Assembly: GCF_041146395.1 (NCBI RefSeq)
Contig: NC_091010.1
Coordinates: forward strand, 46,272,001-46,336,000
Direction of reading: 5' to 3'
DNA from: Eulemur rufifrons
Lineage: Eukaryota; Chordata; Mammalia; Primates; Lemuridae
Length of the DNA stretch: 64,000 nt
Shown here: piece after piece, positions 33,500-45,838 of the stretch
How the letters are laid out: every line of letters begins with the position of its first letter
How positions within the stretch are numbered: position 1 is the first letter of the stretch
Made by a program: the position numbers and the translations under genes
Notes under the pieces: model-generated
Told to the model about the DNA's origin: nothing
What the model saw: only the letters and a program-made list of their open reading frames with translations
Database searches by the model: none

Positions 33500-34735
33500 A
33501 TTTTCTTTTTTGCTGTGAAAAATCTCTTCATGTGTTTTGACCACTTTTTAATGGGGTCATTTGTTGTTTTTGTTTGTTTGTTTGTTTGTTTTTGCTAATT
33601 AGTTTGCATTCCTTGTACATTCTGGATATTACTCCTTTGTTGGATGTAGAGTTTGAAAATATTTTCTCCCAGTCTGTGTAGGTTGTCTATTTACTCTGTT
33701 GATTATTTCCTTTGCTGTGCAGAAACTTTTTAGTTAACAATTAGGAAATAAAAGTCATCCAAATCAGAAAAAAAGGACATCAAACTATTCCTGTTTGCCA
33801 ATGATATGATCTTTTGTGTAGAAAACCCTAAAGATTCCTCTAAAAGACTCCTATAATTGATAAATAAATTCTTAGGTTACAAAGTTAATGTACACAAATC
33901 AGTAGCATTTCTATACATTATGACAGTCAAGCTGAGAGTCAAATCAAGAACTCAATACCATTTACAATAGCTGAAAAGAAAATAAAATACCTTGAAATAT
34001 ACTTAACCCAGGAGGTAAAAGATCTCTACAAGGAGAACTACAAAACACTGATGAAAGAAATCACAAATGACACAATTGAAAACATCCCAGGCTCATGGAT
34101 TGGAAGAATCAACATTGTTAAAATGCCCATTCTGCCTTAAGTGATTTACAGATTCAGTGCAATCCCATCAAAATACCAATGTCATTTTTCACACAATTAG
34201 AAAAAAAAAAATCCTAAATTTCATATGGAATTTAAAAAAGAGCCTGAATACCCAAAGAAATCCTAAGCAAAAAGAACAAAACTGGAAGCATCACATTACC
34301 TGACTTCAAATTATACTGTAAGACTATAGTAACCAAAACAGCATGGTATTGGTATCAAAGTAGACACATAGATCGATGGAACTGAATAGAGAACCGAGAA
34401 ATAAAACCATATACCTACAATGAACTGATTTTTTGACAAAGCAGACAAAAACATCCACTAGGGAAAGGACACCCTATTAAATAAATGGTGTTGGGAAAAT
34501 TGGAGAGCCACATGCAGAAGAATGAAACTGAATCCCTATCTCTCCCCATATAAAAAAGAATTTACTCAAGATAATTAATGACTTAAATGTAAGACTTGAG
34601 AATCATAAAAATTCTAGAAGAAAACACAGAAAAACTATTCTTTTGGCTTAAGGAAAGAATTTGTGACTAAGATGCCAAAAGCAAATATAGCAACAACAAA
34701 AATAATTAAATGAAACTATATAATCTTCTATCGTT
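33500..34735. mobile_element. Rearranged ancient L1 (two head-to-head ORF2 parts)
   Basis: 33500-33740 is reverse-strand ORF2 3' coding sequence ending 'tgctgtgcagaaactttttag'. From about 33741 the plus strand carries ORF2 from the RT active-site region ('ctgtttgccaatgatatgat', 33796) onward to about 34735. The two parts meet at ORF2 positions far apart, while their outer limits approach the same 'aaactaaaaag.ttctgcac' region. No L1 3' end is present. Coding frames are broken. Confidence 0.75.
33559..33593. repeat. (TTTG)n microsatellite
   Basis: A run of gtttg tetranucleotides lies within the reverse ORF2 segment. Confidence 0.85.
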
Positions 34736-36040
34736 AGTCATCTGGTCAAGATTTAATAGTAATAAATTTTCTTCAAATCTTTGAAACAGTTAGTTACAAA
34801 ATGTTTAGCATTAGTTCATAAAGTTTGGAATTTCGTGGAAATGATTCTCTTTAAGATGCCAACTGCCTATTTATTTTTTAAGAGGTAATATCATACATTT
34901 CTTATTTGATGACATTCACATTTCTACACGTAATTAAGCAAACATGCAGCAGCATGTTAAGTGAAAAATGGGAAAGGGCTGATTCCAAACAGGTGCAGCC
35001 AATTATCATAATCTAGCCTTTTCATTTAAAAATAAATAAACAAATAAAACTTTCATTTTCTCCACAAATTTTAAGACCTTAAAAACGTCTAGGTAATGAG
35101 AAGTCCCAGAAGTCCTTGGAAAATGTTTTCTTATCCTCTATACTTGCTAAGACAGCCGCTCCTTTGCAACTATAGAGAGTTGTGAGTTTCCACTGTGAAA
35201 TTTCAAGTGAAATCAGTAATTTTTGAAGAGAAGTGAGAGCAAGTCCTAGGCTTCTCAAATGTATTTATAGGCTTTACAGGTTGAATATTTGGAGAGGTCA
35301 AAACTCTAATCAGTGTTAGAATATAGGTAACTATTTAATTGTCTACCAAACAGTATATATCATAAGCTGTTATCTCAGTTTTGTATAATTCAGTTGTTGC
35401 CAAACACTTACAGGATCATCCAAAAAGCACATTTTCAGAACTTAATACCATTTTTTAAGAAGTGTGCTTTGCAGTTTCATAAAAATCACTAGCAAAGTCT
35501 TATTTGAAAAATGTATATCAAATTGACCCCAACCCAATCTGTAAAGTAGGATTTAAAGCAAGATAGAAAAACAGAAGGTAATGAGACCTTTGTATTCTGC
35601 TGGGAGGCTGCCAAGCCATTTTCAAGACAGAGGGTTCTGAGTCTTACCCAGGTACAATGGATTTTGAGTTATATATTTCTAGAATCACTAAAATTTTGAA
35701 GTTAGGTGAATAGGCTCATTAAGTCATCTGTTGTTCTTCTGGTGTTTGTTATAAGTTTTGCTTTAGGTGTCTCCTGAGTGGGCAGTTTTTACATTGTTAC
35801 TCAACTTTTGGCTATCGAGATTTGTCTGGGTTAGCCTTAAGTGCATTTCAAAATTAGATGACCCAGAAGCAAAGTGTATGTGGACTAAAAATAACTTAAT
35901 AATTATTAGTTAGGAAAGGGGACTTAACAATTCTGAACTATAAAAAGAAGCATATATTCTAAGTCATTGGTAGTTTACATTAAAGTATCATCTTGGTATT
36001 TGTTTCCCAGGTTAATAATGTTTCTCCACTGAGACTGATA
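34736..36040. other. Unannotated unique DNA
   Basis: No repeat or gene recognised. Confidence 0.5.
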
Positions 36041-36130
36041 TCTCTCTGAGGGTAGGATCCATATCTCCCTCATCTTCTGTATATGTGGTTCTGCTTAGAA
36101 GAGTGATGGGTACATATGGTAGCAATCTGT
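36040..36130 (+). repeat. Possible L2 fragment
   Basis: 'ctctctgagggtaggatcca' then 'tcatcttctgtatatgtggt' resembles the L2 3' tract ending in a 'tgggtacat' step. Confidence 0.35.
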
Positions 36131-37084
36131 ACTATTATACTTGAAATAAATAACCATAGATATAAGATGATAAGAATTATATTTTACAGCATACATAATG
36201 GAAGTTAAGGAAATTAATAATACTTTAGTCAGATATCAAATGAGCATTTTAAACACTAAAGATCTTATTGTCATCTCTTTTTAAAGAATGATACAATGTT
36301 TTTAATTCTAATTGTTTGTCAAATTCCTCTCTATGTAATGAGGATGTATAATACCCCTCCACACACACATGGGTTTTTTTATGATTACGCAAAATAACAT
36401 ATGTTAAAGCTCCTAACATAGTGCTACTTTATATAGGCACTTAAACATTTGTGGAATCTAAATTTGTTTACAATGAACCACTCCAACTTATAAGCAAGTT
36501 GTTTTACAAATGTCCATATATAGGTTGGTTGTTGAGAACTTAATAACAATTCTACAATGAAAGAATATGTATGATAATTAAATTTCCAGATTTTCCAAAA
36601 GGCCTATTTTTATTTAACTCATAGTATAGTAACAGTATGTCTCTAGAAATCCCTATCAGGATAGCTATGACTCTGAAAGCATCAGAGACTGAATATCTGA
36701 GAACTGAAGGGAGAAGAACAGGAAAATGGGGATAGTTGTAAAAGTAACACGCCTTAACCAGGTGCCATCATTGTCACATCATTTTCCACCGACCAGTCTA
36801 TGACATCCTCCAAGTCTCCTAATTTACAAATGTTATTTCAATAACACGAATGCCACTTTCCTAAAATTCGGGACCAGGATGTAGAACTGGTATACTTGAA
36901 ATGGCATTGCCAGAAAAAGAGCTGTCTGAATCTTTTTATGTATTTATGAAGTGGAGGAGGGACACAAACTCTTAAGAGATAAATCTAACAAAAGGAATGA
37001 AGTTTGTGTTCTTCCTTTGGTGTACCCACACACACATACACACACAAGCACATGTGCCCATATACACATCTGTTTCAAAAATCA
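36131..37084. other. Unannotated unique DNA with a CA-rich patch
   Basis: An imperfect (CA)n tract lies at about 37027-37066. Nothing else was recognised. Confidence 0.5.
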
Positions 37085-38395
37085 AATTAGAGGAGTGACA
37101 TCAGCAAGATGGCATAATAGGAGGTCTCAGGCTTTGCTACTCTCCATAGAAAGTTAAACTAGCAATTATGCACAGACAAGAATACCTTTGTGAAAACCCC
37201 AAAACTTGGAAGTAAGCCTAAGACACCTGCATAGATCCCAGAACTGAATAAAAACAGCATTAGAAGGGTAAGAGAAATGGTCTCATTCTGACCATGTGGC
37301 TCCTTCCTCTCCCCTAACTCAATACAGTGTCAGACAGAGAGGATTCCCCAGGGTTCAAGGTTTCTACAATGGGCAAATAGAACTGGAGGCAGACATTCAG
37401 CTTCCCTGGCATTCCAAGATGCTTCCCAGAAAGCCCACTCTGGTGCCACCTCATGGGGAACACAGTGGGTCAGGTAGAAATAAAGCAAGGAGGCAGAGAT
37501 AACAGTGACCAGCATGCAGATCCTGGTGATAGCTCTGTGTACCTGCCAGCAGTGGCACCTGAGCAGAGATAACAGCCAATAGCACAGCCCACCCATAAAG
37601 CTGAGCGGGTTACTCCCAGAACTGATGTGAAGTTCTACCTGGCTTGAATCCCTAGATGGCTAACCTCCAGGCCCAGCCTCAGACCCCACCCCAAGGACCT
37701 ACCTAGGGAGAGTGATGCCTGCCAAAGCACAATATGACAAAAGACCTGAGGCTAGTTTTCCCATATCCAGGAATTTAAACATCACTCCATGTAACCTTAA
37801 AGCCCCTTTCAACCTCATTCAGGGAGAGGAAATGGCTGCCACAGCACATTTCCACAAAGAGCAGGAGCTAGTTCTGCTACATTTGAGAGTTAACTCTTTG
37901 CTATGCATCAAAGCTCAGCCCAAGGTCCCACCTATGTATGGAGGCAAACCACAATTGTGCATTTCTACCAAGCATAGCAGCTGGTTCTGTCCATTCCAAG
38001 CATCAACTCTGCTTAACTCTGGAGCCCAGCCTACAACTTTGTCCAACTGCAGACCTCAAATACTGATACCACCTGGCCAGAGAATACACCCTGTGGTCCA
38101 GCCTGATAAAAGGTGAACTGTAGTGACCAGACAGCAATTTTGCCTGAGATTTCAGAGTTCAGCCAGAAAGGAGAGCCCAGCCAGAAGCTCCACTCAAATT
38201 CATAGCCAAAGAAGTGGCCCAGCTGCCTAAAGTTCTGCCTGCCTGGAGTTGTTACAAACTGGGCCATCCAGAATCACAGGCTAGACCAAATAGTGACAGT
38301 CCATACCTACCAGAGAACATCTGTCAAAGCCAGAAGAGGTGGCTGTCTCCTCAACTATGCAGACACCAATGCAAAGTTATAAGGATTACAAAGAA
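37085..38395 (+). mobile_element. L1M 5'UTR
   Basis: It begins with the 'gcaagatggc' motif. It is followed by C-rich sequence whose frame at 37712-38116 is a chance opening, with no ORF1 or ORF2 similarity. Units near 37840, 37970 and 38110 ('gcacatttccacaaagagca', 'gtgcatttctaccaagcata') look like diverged internal repeats. Confidence 0.65.
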
Positions 38396-39169
38396 TTGAG
38401 GATTCATGACACCTCCACAAGAAACTAACAAAGCTCTAACAATGGACCCTAAAGAAATGGAGATCTATAAAATGACTGACAAAGAATTCAAAATAATCCC
38501 CTTGAAGAAGTTCAGTGAACTATAAGAATATACAGATAAAAACTAAATAAAATTTAGATAACAATACATGAACAAAATGAGAAATTTGACAAATAGAAAC
38601 AATTAAAAAATAGAAATCCTAAAGATGAAAAAATACAATGACTAAGTAAAAAATACAATAGAAATCTTCAACAACAGGATCAATCAAGCACAAAAAGAAA
38701 CAGTGAGGTCAAAGACAGAATATTTGAAATTATACAGAGGAATAAAAAGGAAAAAGAATGAAAAAGAATAAAGAAAGCCCACAGGAATTATGGGACACCA
38801 GCAAGAGACCTAAGTTTTGCATAATGGAAATATTAAAAGGAGAAAAGATAAAAGGGGCCACAAGCATTCTTAAAGAAATAATGGCTGAAATTTTCTAAAT
38901 CTGAAGAAAGATGACAACACCTAGATACAGGAAGCTCAAAGGTCTCTAATCAAATTCAGCCCATAGAGGAATTCACCAAGGCACAAAATAATTAAATTAT
39001 CAAAAATAAAAGACAAAGAAAAACTTCCGAAAGCAGCAAGAGATAAATAAACAATCACATACAAGGAAATCCAAATATAACTATAAGTGGATTTCTTAGC
39101 AAAAAACCTGCAGGCCAGAAAAGAGCGGGATCATGTATTCAAAGCACTGAAGGAAAAAAGCTGTGAGTC
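38396..39169 (+). pseudogene. L1M ORF1 relic
   Basis: 'aatggaccctaaagaaatgg', 'atgactgacaaagaattcaa' and 'caagagataaataaacaatc' match old L1 ORF1 coding sequence (coiled-coil and RNA-binding parts). There are stops in all frames. Confidence 0.65.
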
Positions 39170-39323
39170 AAGAATACTGTAGCTGAGTAGTACTCCATGG
39201 TATACATATTGGGGGTGGTGGAGGAATAAGGAAAATATACGTAACCTAAATTTTTGTATCCCCACAATATGCTGAAATAATAATAATTAAAAAATGCAAA
39301 AAAAAAAAAAAAAGAATACTGTA
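39170..39323 (+). mobile_element. Tiny young L1 with 28-bp inverted 5' end, including TSD
   Basis: The 12-bp duplication 'aagaatactgta' lies at 39170-39181 and 39312-39323. The first part inside (39182-39209, 'gctgagtagtactccatgg...') is the reverse complement of ORF2 C-terminal coding sequence. The rest is the terminal 3'UTR ('ataatatgctgaaataat' with C for T at one site) and an A-tract of about 15. Most of the 3'UTR is missing between the two parts. It is an extreme twin-primed or internally deleted copy of about 130 bp. Confidence 0.85.
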
Positions 39324-40007
39324 TACAGCAAAACTCTCCTTCAGAAATCAGGGAGAAATAAAAACTTTCCCAGAAAAACAAAAAGCAAGGGAGTTTGTTA
39401 CCAGTAGGCATTACTAAAGGAAGTTCTTTATCAAAAGGTCACTACTTAATAATATAAAACATACAAAAGGCCAAAACTCAGTGGTGTAAGTAATACAGAG
39501 TCATATTCAGAATGCTCTGGACTGCAATGGTGGTGTGTAAAGCAATTTTATCTCTGGTATGATGGTTAAAAGACAAACCTACTAAAAAAAAACTATTGTG
39601 AAAATAAATTTTCAGTGAGTACAAATTATAAAATGATGTAAATTTTGACATCAAAGACATAAAACATGTGCATGGGGGGAGTAAAAGTAAAAAGTTGTTG
39701 TATGCTATCAAAGTTAACTTGTTATCAGCTTGAAGTAGCCTGTTATAAGATATTTTATGTAAGCTTTATGGTAAGAACAAGGCAAAAATCTACAATAGTT
39801 GCACAAAAAGTAAATAGAAAAGATTCAAAGCACACCACTACAAGAAAACCCATCAACCACAAAGGATGACAGCAAGAGAGAAAGAAAGAAACAAATTACA
39901 TACAAAACAACAACAAAACAAATAAAAAATGGCAGTAGCATGTCCTTACATATCAATAAATATTTTGAATGTAAATGGATTAAATTCTTCAATAAAATAC
40001 TCCAATC
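39324..40007 (+). mobile_element. L1M ORF1-ORF2 intergenic part
   Basis: This continues the old L1M. 'aaacccatcaaccacaaagg' and 'atcaataaatattttgaatg', 'taaatggattaaattct' lead into ORF2. Confidence 0.7.
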
Positions 40008-40838
40008 AAAAGACAGAGTGGCTGTGGATTTTATTTTTATTTTTCTCTTTTTGCCTGTTGACATGCTGAAAAATGGCTGCCTCAGCTCTGGATACCACAT
40101 CTGTACACAGCAATATCCACCAACAAAAAGGGGGCTTTTCCTCACTTTGTGTCTCTTTTAAAGCAAGGAGGCATCCAGAACACCTCCTCTCCCATTTCAT
40201 TGGCTAGGATTTCATTGGCCACTTCCTGATCCAACCACTGAGAAGGTAAATAGAATGGCTATAAATGGCTCTGGTAAGTTACAATTTACCTCTGAGTCAT
40301 GATGGGGGCGCAGGATAGACACCTGAAAAAAATTGGATCTCTGCTGGCAAGAAAAGGTGGGGTAATGAACAGCCATTTAATCATTAGTTGTGTAAAAGTT
40401 GTCAGAATCAAAATGGAGTCACTTGTGTTAAAACCCCGACAAGCAGAGCCAGGAAGGCCATGAAGGAAGGTTCTTACAAAACATATGCCTGATAACAAAA
40501 ACTACTACAAAAGACTGTACAACCACCGCAACCTTGCACAAAGGCTACTGCAACCTTATTATTAAAAAAAAACAATTTTAAAAAGACCCTTCTGTGAGGA
40601 CATCTGCCCAGCAACTAACTGCCTGTCCAACCTTGCACTGATACCACCTTGTTACTGATTCTTGTAGTCAAGGGTGATTATCTCAAAACAGTTAAGTAAT
40701 CCTCATTTTTTTTCCTTTTGAAACCTTGTCTTCCTTTGCTTCCCTGAATTCAACCACTGTATTCTCATTGCAATGCTTACTCCCAAATAAATATCATTTT
40801 CTTTTAGAGAAAAAAAAAAAAAAAAGACAGAGTGGCTG
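40008..40838 (+). mobile_element. Polyadenylated retrocopy of an LTR-terminated transcript, including TSD
   Basis: An exact 17-bp duplication, 'aaaagacagagtggctg', lies at 40008-40024 and 40822-40838. The 797-bp insert ends in about 16 A. Upstream of the tract are 'ccaaataaatatcattttct' (AATAAA near 40786-40791) and an LTR-like region from about 40405 ('aatggagtcacttgtgttaa', 'aagcagagccaggaaggcca', 'tgaggacatctgcccagc'), consistent with an ERVL-type LTR. The 5' portion (40025 to about 40300) is unrelated and unidentified. A long perfect target duplication plus an A-tail means L1-mediated copying of a polyadenylated RNA, not retroviral integration. Confidence 0.85.
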
Positions 40839-41135
40839 AATGGATAAAGAAAAAAACAAGACCCAACTATATTCTGCCTGCAAGAGAGTCACTTTACCTT
40901 TAAGAACAAATAGATTGAAAGTGAAGGAATGTACAAAGTTTTTCTGTGTAAATGGAAACCAAAAGAAAGCAGGGGTAGCTATATTCATATCAGAAAAAAC
41001 AAACTTTAATTCACAAACTGTAAAAAGACAAAGAAGGTCATTGTATAATGGTAATGGTGTCAATTTATCAAGAGGACATAACAATTACACATATATATGC
41101 AACCAACATTGGAACACCTAAATATATAAAGGAAA
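40839..41135 (+). pseudogene. L1M ORF2 endonuclease-region relic
   Basis: The plus frame contains 'FCVNGNQKKAGVAIFISEKTNF', matching the core of the L1 endonuclease domain. It is open for about 93 codons but lacks upstream and downstream catalytic blocks in frame. Confidence 0.8.
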
Positions 41136-42844
41136 TATTAAAGGATCTGAACGGAAGGACAGATTGAAATACAATAGTAAGAGGGAACTTTAATACCCAA
41201 TTTTCAACAATGGTCAGATCATTCAGATGGGCCACAAAACAAGTCAAAACAAATTTAAGAAAATTGAAGGCGTATCAATTATCTTTTCTAACCAAAATGG
41301 TCTGAAACTAGAAATCAACAACAGTGGAAATCTTGAAAAATGCACAAATATATGGAAATTAAAAACATTCTCCTGAACAACTGTATTAGTCAAAATTCTC
41401 CAGAGACACAACCAATAGGATGGATGGATGGAAACACAATATATTCTCTTACCACAGAATTAAACTGAAAATTAATAATAATGAGGTATCTAGAAAATCT
41501 TCCAGTATTTGGACAATAAATAACATTTCTAAATAACCCATTGGTCAATAAAAAAAATCACAAAATAAACTAGAAAATATTTCAAATCATGTAATAATAA
41601 CATAACATATCAAAACTTGCGAAAGGTAGCCAAAACAGTGTTTGAGGGAAGGATTTGTAGCTTTAAATGCCTATATTAGAGGAAAATAGAAAGATTTAAA
41701 ATTACTGATCTAAGTTTCCACCTTAAGAAGCTAGAGCAGGAAAAGAAAATTAAATTCAAAGTAAGCAATAAGAAAGGAATAATAAAGATTAGAGTAGAAA
41801 TAAGCAAACAGTACAACAAATTAACAAAATTCAAAGTTTTTCTTTTAAAGGATTAATAAAACTAATATACACCTAGCAAGAATAATTAAAAAAAAGATAA
41901 TACAAATTAACAATACCAAGAATAATAGAGGAATGTCACTACAGATCCTACAGACATAAAGAGGATGATACAGGAACATTATGAACAACTTTATGCCAAT
42001 AAATTTGGCAACAAATAAAATGGGCAAATTCCTTTAAAAAATACAACTTGATAAAATTGACTCATGAAGAAATAAAAGATCTGAATAGCCCTATATGTAT
42101 TAAAGAAACTAAATTTATTTTTTAAAAATTCCCACAAAGAAATTTTAGGCCCAGTTGGATTCACTGGTGAATTCTATCAACCCTGAAGGAAAACTTAACA
42201 TCAATAGTACACAAACTCCTACAGAAAATAAAGGAGAAAAGAAGGCTTCCACCTCATGAGACAGTTTAACCCTGATACAAAAATCTGACAAGGAAATCAA
42301 TCTGATAAAAAAGAAAGTTATAGACAAATAGCCCAAATCCTCAACTACATAATTAAAAGGATAACCTTTTCAACAAATGCTACTAAAACAGCTTAATAAA
42401 CATAAGGAAAAAAATGAACATTAATCTCTCCCTGAAAAAAAATAACATGAAATGAATTATAAACCTCACCATAAAAGCTAAAGCTATAAAATGTATAGAA
42501 GAAAATGAGGAATACATTTTTTTGTATAGCCTTGGGAATAGAAAAAGATTTCTTAAATGGGACATAGAAAACAATAACCATGAAAGCAAATACTGATACA
42601 TTAGACTTTATCATAATTAAAACCTTTTACTCTACAAAACTGAAAACAAGTTAGAAGTAAACATGAGAAAGCATATACAAATTGTGGGATATTTGTACAA
42701 TGGAAAACAACTTAGAAAATTTTTTAAAGTGACTGATACATGCACCAAATGAATGAGTATTGGGAACATTATGTTAAGCTTTAAAAGTCAGACACAAAAG
42801 AATACATATGAAGTACAAGAACAATCAAAATAATCTGTGGTGAC
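41136..42844 (+). mobile_element. L1M ORF2 body and 3' region, decayed
   Basis: 'aaactagaaatcaacaacag', 'aaaaatgcacaaatatatgg', 'aacaactttatgccaataaa' and 'gttggattcactggtgaatt' follow the ORF2 RT-upstream region in order. There are no long frames. 41386-41432 ('tgtattagtcaaaattctcc' with GGAT repeats) looks like a short foreign repeat fragment inside it. Confidence 0.65.
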
Positions 42845-42929
42845 AGAAATCAGAAAAGTGACTTGAGACATTGCTAAACTTATTTATCAATTCTAGTAGT
42901 CTCTTGGCAGAACCTTTGGGGTTTTCTAC

Positions 42930-43913
42930 CTACAAGATCATATAGTCCGCAAAGAGTGATAGTTTGACCTCTTCTGCCCCCATTTGGATCCCCTTGATTT
43001 CCTTCTCTTGTCTAATTATTCTGGCTAGGACTTCCAGCACTATGTTGAAGAGAAGTGGTGACAGAGGGCAACCTTCTCTGGTTGCAGTTCTAAGCAGAAA
43101 GGCTTTCAATTTTTCCCCATTCAGTATGATGTTGCCTGTGGGTTTGTCGTATACGGCTTTTATCATTCTCAGGTAATTCCCATCTATTCCTATTTCGTTA
43201 AGCATTCTTATCATAAAAGGGTGCTGAATTTTGTCAAATGCTTTCACTGCATCTATTGAGAGGATCATATGGTCTTTCTTTTTACTTTCGTTTATGTGGT
43301 AAATTACATTTACAGATTTGTGTACGTTGAACCGTCCCTGCAGCTCTGGGATGAAACCCACTTGGTTATGTTGGATTATTTTTTTGATGAGCAGCTGAAT
43401 TCGATTTGTTAGGATTTTATTGAGAATTTTTGCATCTATATTCATAAGATGCAAAATTTCTTTTTTTGTTTAGTTCTTTCCTGGTTTTGGTATCAAGGTG
43501 ATGTTGGCTTCATAAAACGTGTTGGGGAGCACTCCTTCCTTCTTGACGTTGTGGAATAATTTCTGCAGGATAGGCACCAGTTCTTCTTTGTAGGGCTGGT
43601 AGAATTCAGGTGTGAAACCATCTGGTCTGGGATTTTTTTTTAGAAAGGTTATTGCTGCTTCAATTTCGGTACTTGATATTGATCTGTTCAGAAGTTGTAT
43701 TTCTTCCTGATTGAGCCTAGGGAGGCTGTGTGTTTCTAAGAATTTGCCCATTTCCTCCATGTTTTCAAGTTTATGTGCATAAAAATTTTTATAGTATTCA
43801 CAAATGATATTTTGTACTTCTGTGGTAACAGTTGTAATTTTTTCTTTTTCATTCCTGATTGAGTTTATTAGAGTCCTTTCTTTTCTGCTTCTGGTTAATC
43901 TAGCAAGAGGCAT
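42930..43913 (-). pseudogene. L1 ORF2 reverse transcriptase fragment, inverted
   Basis: Two minus-strand frames (43470-43913 and 42930-43454) carry successive RT regions: '[19 protein letters not shown]', '[10 protein letters not shown]', then '[15 protein letters not shown]' and 'LSLFADYM'. A frameshift or stop separates them near 43460. The catalytic motif normally reading FADD is FADY here, so an essential aspartate is lost. No endonuclease is present and the fragment is not expressible as an enzyme. Confidence 0.9.
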
Positions 43914-43936
43914 GTCAATTTTGTTTATCTTTTCAG

Positions 43937-45550
43937 CAAAGTCTCAGGTTACAAAATCAACGTACACAAATCAGTAGCATTCTTATGTGCCAACAACAGT
44001 CAAATTGAGAACCACATTAAAGACTCAATACCTTTCACAATAGCAACAAATAAAATAAAATACCTAGAAATATATTTAACTAAGGAGGTGAAAGACCTCT
44101 ACAGTGAGAACTACAAAATACTGAGAAAGGAAACAGCAGAGGACATAAACAGATGGAAAACCATACCATGCTCATAGATCAGCAGACTCAACATTGCTAA
44201 AATGTCTATACTACAGATTCAATGAAATCTCTATTAAATACCAACATCATTCTTCACAGACTTAGAAAAAATAATTCTACACTTCGTATGGAACCAGAGA
44301 AGAGCCACATATAGCTAAAGCAAACTTAAGCAAAAAGAACAAATTGGGAGGTATCAATTTACCAGAGTTCAAGCTATATTATAAGGCCATGGTAACCAAA
44401 ACAATATGGTACTGGCACAAGAACAGAGACAGAGACCAATGGAACAGAACTGAGAACCCAGATATAAAACCATCCTCATATGGCCATCTGATCTTTGACA
44501 AAGCAGACAAAAACATACACCGGGGAAAAGAATCCCTATTCAATAAATGGTGCTGGGAAAATTGATAGTCAGATGTAGAAGACTGAAACAGGATCCACAC
44601 CTCTCACTTCTCACAAAATCAACCCATGATGGATAATAGACTTAAACTTAAGGCATGAAACCATAAGAATTCTAGAAGAAATGTTGGAAAAATTCTTATA
44701 GACATTACCCTAGGCAAAGAATTTATGAAGAAGACCCCAAAAGCAAGCACAGCATCAACAAAAATAAATAAATGGGACCTGATCAAATTAAAAAGCTTCT
44801 GCACAGCCAAAGAAACTATCACTAGAGCAAATAGACAACCTACAGAATTGGAGAAAATGTTTGCATGCCATACATCCAATAAAGGGCTGATAACTAGAAT
44901 GCATATAGAACTCAGGAAAATCAGCAAGAAAAAAATCAAACATCCCCATTAAAAAGTGGGCAAAGGACATGAATAGAAACTTTTCAAAACAAGACAGACT
45001 AATGACCAACAAACATGAAAAACTGCTCAACATGTCTAATCAGCAGGGAAATGCAAATCAAAACCACAGTGAGATATTACCTACCTCCAGCGAGAATGGC
45101 TTTTATTAAAAAGTCCCAGAACAACAAATATTGGCATGGATGTGCAGAGATAAGAACATGCATACATTGCTGGTGGGACTGCAAACTAGTATAACCTCTA
45201 TGGAAAGTAGTACAGAGATACCTCAAAGAAATAAAAGTAGAACTACCATTTTATCCAGCAATCCCACTACTGGGTATCTATTAATACCTAAAGGAAAAAA
45301 AAAGACATTCCATAAAGAAGACATGTGTACTTAAATATTTATACCAGCACAATTCACAATTGGAAAGATGTAGAAACAATCCAAGTGCCCATAAATGCAT
45401 AGGTGGATTAATAAAATGTGGTATATCTACACCATAGAGTACTACTCAGCCATAAAAAAATGGTGAACTACCTCTTGTGTTATCCTGGATGGAGCTGGAG
45501 CCCATTCTTCTAAGTGAAGTATCAGAAGAATGGAAAAATAAACACCACAT
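43937..45550 (+). pseudogene. L1 ORF2 C-terminal half, sense segment
   Basis: Successive plus frames carry '[20 protein letters not shown]' (44344), '[13 protein letters not shown]', '[19 protein letters not shown]' (44725) and 'MAWMCRDKNMHT' (45131). Stops and shifts break it in several places. It continues the inverted RT part in ORF2 order. Confidence 0.9.
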
Positions 45551-45775
45551 GTACTCACCATTAAATTGGTACTAACCGATCAATACTAATATACACATAT
45601 AGGAAGTAACATTCACAGGGTGTCGGGCAGGTGGGAGGGGGGAGGAGGGGATGGGTAAATCTGCACCTAATGGATGCAGTGCACACTGCCTGGGGGATGG
45701 GCATGCTTGTTGGGCACTGCAAAGGCAGTTTATGTAACCAAAGCTTTAGTACCCCTGGAATATTCTGAAATAAAA

Positions 45776-45838
45776 CAAAAAGAAAACAGTAACTCCATAA
45801 GGTAAAGAAGTAAATCAATAAATAGCAAGCATACTGTG
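45776..45838 (+). other. Transduced flank of the source L1
   Basis: 'cagtaactccataaggtaaa' to 'agcaagcatactgtg' is neither L1 nor host sequence. It ends 17 nt after its own AATAAA and directly precedes the A-tract. It tags the parental L1 locus. Confidence 0.75.

Noticed and set aside
37712..38116. 134-codon frame in the L1M 5'UTR
   Set aside because: It sits between the L1 5' motif and ORF1-like sequence and has no ORF0, ORF1 or ORF2 features I can recognise.
40008..40838. Ordinary solo LTR insertion
   Set aside because: A 17-bp target duplication and a long A-tail are hallmarks of L1-mediated retrocopying. Retroviral integration leaves 4-6 bp and no A-tail.
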